In this document: positions 21,824-24,536 of the stretch, one piece after another
Numbering within the stretch: position 1 is the first letter of the stretch
Layout: each line of letters starts with the position of its first letter
Source of the DNA: CANQBR01 sp964641395
GTDB taxonomy: Bacteria > Bacillota > Negativicutes > Acidaminococcales > Acidaminococcaceae
DNA length: 24,536 bases
Assembly: GCA_964641395.1 (NCBI GenBank)
Contig: CAZXKQ010000027.1
Coordinates: 1-24,536 of the forward strand
Direction: 5' to 3'
The notes under the pieces: model-generated
The model's database searches: none
Told to the model about the DNA's origin: nothing
What the model saw: the letters and a program-made list of their open reading frames with translations, nothing else
Translations under genes and position numbers: made by a program

Positions 21824-23209
21824 ATGGAGAGGAAGCCGCCCTTGGCAGCAGGCCAGCTGCTGCGCCTCCCTATCAGCAGCCTGGGCAGCCAGGGAGAGGG
21901 AGTGGGAGCCTACCAGGGCTTCAAGGTCTTCGTGCCCCTGGCCCTGAGGGGGGAGGAGGTGCTGTGCCGCATCCAGCTGGTGAAGAAGAACTACGCCCTG
22001 GGCCGCTTAGAGGAGGTGGTGACCGCCTCCCCGGAGCGGGTGGAGCCTCCCTGCCCCGTCTACGGCCGCTGCGGCGGCTGCACCCTCCAGCACCTGAGCT
22101 ACCCAGGCCAGCTGGCCGAGAAGAGGCTGCAGGTGGAGGCGGCCCTGGCCCGCATCGGCCACCTCCAGGCGGAGGTGGAGCCCACCCTGGGCTGTGACCA
22201 GCCCTGGCACTACCGGAACAAGATGCAGTTTCCTGCCGCCTGGCAGGGAGAGGGGCGGCTGGCCCTGGGCTGCTACCGGCAGGGCAGCCACCAGGTGGTG
22301 GATACGGCAGCCTGCCTCATCGCCCAGCAGGGGAACAACCAGGTGCTGGAGGCGGTGCGGCAGTGGATGACGGCCTATCGCATCTCCACCTATGACGAGG
22401 CCACGGGCCGGGGCCTGGTGCGGCACGTGATGGCCCGCTGCGGCGCAGGGAGGCCGGGGGAGGAGCCGGTACTGGCAGTGCTGGTGACGGCGGCAGCCCG
22501 GCTGCCCCGGGCCCAGGAGCTGGTGGCCGCCCTGCAGGCGGGAGTGCCCGGCCTGGTAGGGGTGGTGCAGAACATCAACCCCCGGCCGGGGAACGTCATC
22601 CTGGGGCGGGACTACCGCCTCCTCTCCGGCCAAGCCTGGTTGACAGAGAGGCTGGGCCTGTTGCGGTTCCAGGTATCCCCTGCCAGCTTCTTCCAAGTCA
22701 ACCGGGAGCAGGCGGAGAGGCTCTACGCCACGGTGAAGGCCTATGCCGCCCTGGAGCCGGGGGAGGTGGCCCTAGACCTGTACTGCGGCACCGGCACCAT
22801 CGCCCTCTACCTGGCCCAAGGGGGGGCCCAGGTCTACGGCATAGAGGTGGTGGCGGCGGCAGTGGAGGATGCCAGGGCCAACGCCCAGGCCAACGGCTGC
22901 ACCACCGTCCGCTTCAGCTGCGGGGATGCGGCCCAGGAGCTGCCCAGGCTGCTAGAGGCAGGGCTGCGGCCCCAGGTGGCGGTGCTGGATCCTCCCCGGG
23001 CAGGCTGCGCCGCCTCGGTGTTAGCGGCAGTGGCTGGGGCCAGGCCCCGGCGCATCGTCTACGTGAGCTGCAACCCGGCCACCCTGGCCCGAGACGGGGC
23101 CTACCTGGCGGAGCAGGGTTACAGGTTGGAGCGGGTGCAGCCCTTGGACATGTTCCCCCAGACTAGCAACGTGGAGACGGTGGCCCTGCTGACTAGGGCG
23201 GGGGCTTGA
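21824..23209 (+). CDS. rlmD: 23S rRNA (uracil-C5) methyltransferase, RlmD/RlmCD family
   Basis: The 461-residue enzyme methylates a uracil of 23S rRNA at C5 with S-adenosylmethionine. The N-terminal TRAM domain (about 8-65) is followed by the [4Fe-4S] ligands C77, C83, C86 (CPVYGRCGGC) and probably C164. The methyltransferase domain shows DLYCGTGTIALYLA for SAM binding, VLDPPRAGC and the catalytic cysteine C416 in YVSCNPATLARD. In E. coli RlmD modifies U1939; a Bacillus homologue modifies both U747 and U1939, so the exact site here is open. GGAGGGGG precedes the ATG at 21824. The gene follows the dipeptidase by 54 bp. A hairpin CCGCC-TGTA-GGCGG lies right after the stop (about 23217-23230), without a T-run. 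Confidence 0.92.
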   Translation: MERKPPLAAGQLLRLPISSLGSQGEGVGAYQGFKVFVPLALRGEEVLCRIQLVKKNYALGRLEEVVTASPERVEPPCPVYGRCGGCTLQHLSYPGQLAEKRLQVEAALARIGHLQAEVEPTLGCDQPWHYRNKMQFPAAWQGEGRLALGCYRQGSHQVVDTAACLIAQQGNNQVLEAVRQWMTAYRISTYDEATGRGLVRHVMARCGAGRPGEEPVLAVLVTAAARLPRAQELVAALQAGVPGLVGVVQNINPRPGNVILGRDYRLLSGQAWLTERLGLLRFQVSPASFFQVNREQAERLYATVKAYAALEPGEVALDLYCGTGTIALYLAQGGAQVYGIEVVAAAVEDARANAQANGCTTVRFSCGDAAQELPRLLEAGLRPQVAVLDPPRAGCAASVLAAVAGARPRRIVYVSCNPATLARDGAYLAEQGYRLERVQPLDMFPQTSNVETVALLTRAGA

Positions 23210-23285
23210 GGAGTTCCGCCTGTAGGCGGCGGGGCCCTCTGGCAAGGAAGTTTGGCAGTTAGGCTGCTTGGGTTGAGAAGGAAGG

Positions 23286-23376
23286 AAAAACAGCCCGCCA
23301 GGGTGAGGAACCTTAGCAGGGCCTGCCCTATATCCATCCTGACGCCCAAAGGACTGCTAGGTAGGGCAATGCTGTA
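23286..23376. repeat. copy 1 of a roughly 90-bp structured direct repeat
   Basis: This 91-bp block recurs as 90 bp at 24414-24503, in the same orientation on the other side of the zinc-ribbon gene. Identical blocks are the first 18 bases (starting AAAAACAGCCCGCC), CCCTATATCCATCCTGA and the last 20 or so (ending GGGCAATGCTGTA). The termini are complementary: ACAGC near the start pairs with GCTGT at the end. On the minus strand the element ends GGCGGGCTGTTTTT, which looks like a terminator tail. A conserved 4-bp stem AGGG/CCCT with a variable 4-base loop lies inside. It could be a structured RNA on the minus strand or a small mobile repeat. I do not recognise the family. Confidence 0.7.
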
Positions 23377-23404
23377 GGACTACTCTACATACAGTAAGTT
23401 AGGC

Positions 23405-23433
23405 TTTGCGAGGGGTACAAAAAGTGGTATAAT
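23405..23433 (+). promoter_or_regulatory. promoter of the zinc-ribbon gene
   Basis: TTTGCG (23405-23410) and TATAAT (23428-23433) are 17 bases apart. The leader is short (about 35 bases). The promoter begins just 29 bases after the first repeat copy. Confidence 0.65.
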
Positions 23434-23474
23434 TGCGACACATAATAGCTGGAGCGGATGGGAGAGATGTTAAC

Positions 23475-24251
23475 ATGTTCTGTAGATATTGCGGCGCAGA
23501 AATAAAGGCCGGTGCCCAATTCTGCGAAAACTGTGGTGCGAGAGTAGACATAAAGCAGCCGGCTGCCGAGCAAGGGGTTGCCCAAAGACCTAAAAAGCTG
23601 TGGCAGAAGGCTTGGTTTACGTGGGTGATGGTAGTTCTTTTCTGGCCTATAGGCCTGTTCCTTTTGTGGAAGAACGAGGTAGGCAGTAAGTTAGTAAGAA
23701 TCATCGTCACAGCCATATTCGCAGCTGCAATGGTGGCAGCTCTTTCTGATGTCAAGTCTCCGCCGCCTAATGCGCCTTCCGGCAAGACGGCGGCAAGGGG
23801 AGAAGAAACGCCCCTCTATATATGTAATTTACCTGGCGTAGGCAGGGTGAAGGGAGGTAGATCCTCTGATGTGGGTATTGCGATATATAAAATTACGGAA
23901 ACAGGGATCATAGGCACTTCCTCTCCTCCCCGCAGGGCAGAGGGTAGGTACATTATCCTGAACGTCTCCGTGTATAATGGGCAAAAGGATGCCATAGTTG
24001 TGGATAACGCCTTTTTCAAGCTGGTAGACGACCAAGGCAGAGAGTTTAGCTATACTGCGGAAGACGCTAGGGCCTTGACGAGGAAGGGGGATTACAAGGG
24101 CTTCTTAAGCAAGGTAAATCCTGGCAGTGACCTTAATCTGGAAATACCTTTTGACGTTCCCACCGATGCTTCCGGACTAAAATTAAAGGCTAAAGGAGGC
24201 TTCACTGGGAAAGACATTATCCTGCCGCTGAAAGTCGACTTGGTGCATTAA
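23475..24251 (+). CDS. zinc-ribbon membrane protein with DUF4352-like extracellular domain
   Basis: The 258-residue protein starts MFCRYCGAEIK, and its two CxxC pairs (FCRYCG, FCENCG) form a zinc ribbon at residues 3-23. A basic linker precedes one or two hydrophobic helices (WFTWVMVVLFWPIGLFLLW and IIVTAIFAAAMVAAL, about 46-90). The rest is a beta-rich domain of the DUF4352 type (YIILNVSVYNGQKDAI, FKLVDDQGREF, LNLEIPFDVP), probably outside the membrane. The function is unknown; such proteins are often called zinc-ribbon domain-containing. I chose ATG 23475, with GGAGAG eight bases upstream. A TTG start at 23433 would fall inside the -10 box. Its base composition is less GC-rich than its neighbours, and a direct repeat flanks it on each side, so it may be acquired cargo. 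Confidence 0.8.
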   Translation: MFCRYCGAEIKAGAQFCENCGARVDIKQPAAEQGVAQRPKKLWQKAWFTWVMVVLFWPIGLFLLWKNEVGSKLVRIIVTAIFAAAMVAALSDVKSPPPNAPSGKTAARGEETPLYICNLPGVGRVKGGRSSDVGIAIYKITETGIIGTSSPPRRAEGRYIILNVSVYNGQKDAIVVDNAFFKLVDDQGREFSYTAEDARALTRKGDYKGFLSKVNPGSDLNLEIPFDVPTDASGLKLKAKGGFTGKDIILPLKVDLVH

Positions 24252-24268
24252 ATAAGGTTGTTAATTAC

Positions 24269-24293
24269 GAGGCTCTGCAGTAAGCGGAGCCTC
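24269..24293 (+). terminator. hairpin after the zinc-ribbon gene
   Basis: GAGGCTCTGC (24269-24278) pairs with GCGGAGCCTC (24284-24293) over 10 bp with one T-G pair and an AGTAA loop. The following bases, ATCGTCTCTT, are only moderately T-rich, so termination may be partial. Confidence 0.65.
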
Positions 24294-24413
24294 ATCGTCT
24301 CTTATGAGCTTATGCAGGCACCAGGGGCAGGAGGCTTAAATTTCTGCTGGCGTGGGGAGGGGGGCCTTGTTGACTAGAAAGCTAGAGGGTTGGAACGCTT
24401 GAAAGGGAAAGCA

Positions 24414-24503
24414 AAAAACAGCCCGCCAGGGGGAGGGGTCTTGCAGGGTACTCCCTATATCCATCCTGACACCCAAAGGGTTGCTAGGTAGGGCAATGCT
24501 GTA
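24414..24503. repeat. copy 2 of the roughly 90-bp structured direct repeat
   Basis: Ninety bases match the block at 23286-23376, and the same ACAGC/GCTGT closing pair is kept. The internal stem AGGG/CCCT is preserved although its loop changed (CAGG in copy 1, AGTA here, read on the minus strand). The CCC-TTT-GGG mini-hairpin here corresponds to TCC-TTT-GGG in copy 1. Differences cluster in loops and in the block just inside the left terminus. No gene follows before the window ends. Confidence 0.7.
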
Positions 24504-24536
24504 TGGGGCAACTGTTTTCCCTAGAGTTAGTGTCGC

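Overview
The window comes from an anaerobic, GC-rich bacterium. My best guess is a diderm Firmicute of the Negativicutes type. The supporting content is a 2-hydroxyacyl-CoA dehydratase/activase system with iron-sulfur clusters, a DcuC-type C4-dicarboxylate carrier, what looks like the tail of a sodium-pumping decarboxylase beta subunit, and a CbiK chelatase with a Sec signal peptide, which makes most sense with a periplasm. The taxonomic call is inference; no rRNA gene is present.

Positions 1-4390 form an AT-rich island that contrasts with the GC-rich remainder. After the 3' end of one gene and its terminator comes a Sau3AI/MutH-type restriction endonuclease (minus strand) diverging from a C5-cytosine methyltransferase (plus strand). 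The pair is bracketed by two directly repeated IS200/IS605-type remnants: a short internally deleted one (about 118-288) and a longer one (about 3643-4290) carrying a decayed transposase pseudogene. Together they look like a decayed composite element that brought in the R-M system.

Positions 4392-9373 (all minus strand) hold a RelB/RelE-type toxin-antitoxin pair with a palindrome inside its promoter, then the 2-hydroxyacyl-CoA dehydratase-like system split into two ORFs. These two ORFs are in the same frame, separated only by one TAG and six codons that contain a Shine-Dalgarno sequence. Divergent from them is a fusion of a degenerate J domain with a HerA/YjgR-type ATPase (9567-11444), followed by a convergent small cupin.

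Positions 12023-14301 are a polar amino acid ABC importer (lipoprotein, permease, ATPase), with strong hairpins in the leader and after the lipoprotein gene. A possible small orphan RNA lies at about 14400-14516. Next come a Na/Pi cotransporter with a PhoU-like tail and a YigZ/IMPACT protein. A perfect 13-bp Fur-like palindrome and a strong promoter then precede two cbiK paralogues, one exported and one cytoplasmic, separated by a terminator-like hairpin. Both keep the two chelatase histidines, which suggests iron-responsive tetrapyrrole or metal handling on both sides of the membrane.

Positions 19141-23209 carry dcuC, an M19 membrane dipeptidase and a 23S rRNA uracil-C5 methyltransferase, mostly as separately promoted units. 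The window ends with a less GC-rich zinc-ribbon membrane protein gene (23475-24251) flanked by two copies of a roughly 90-bp, hairpin-rich direct repeat that I do not recognise. No tRNA, rRNA or CRISPR array was seen.
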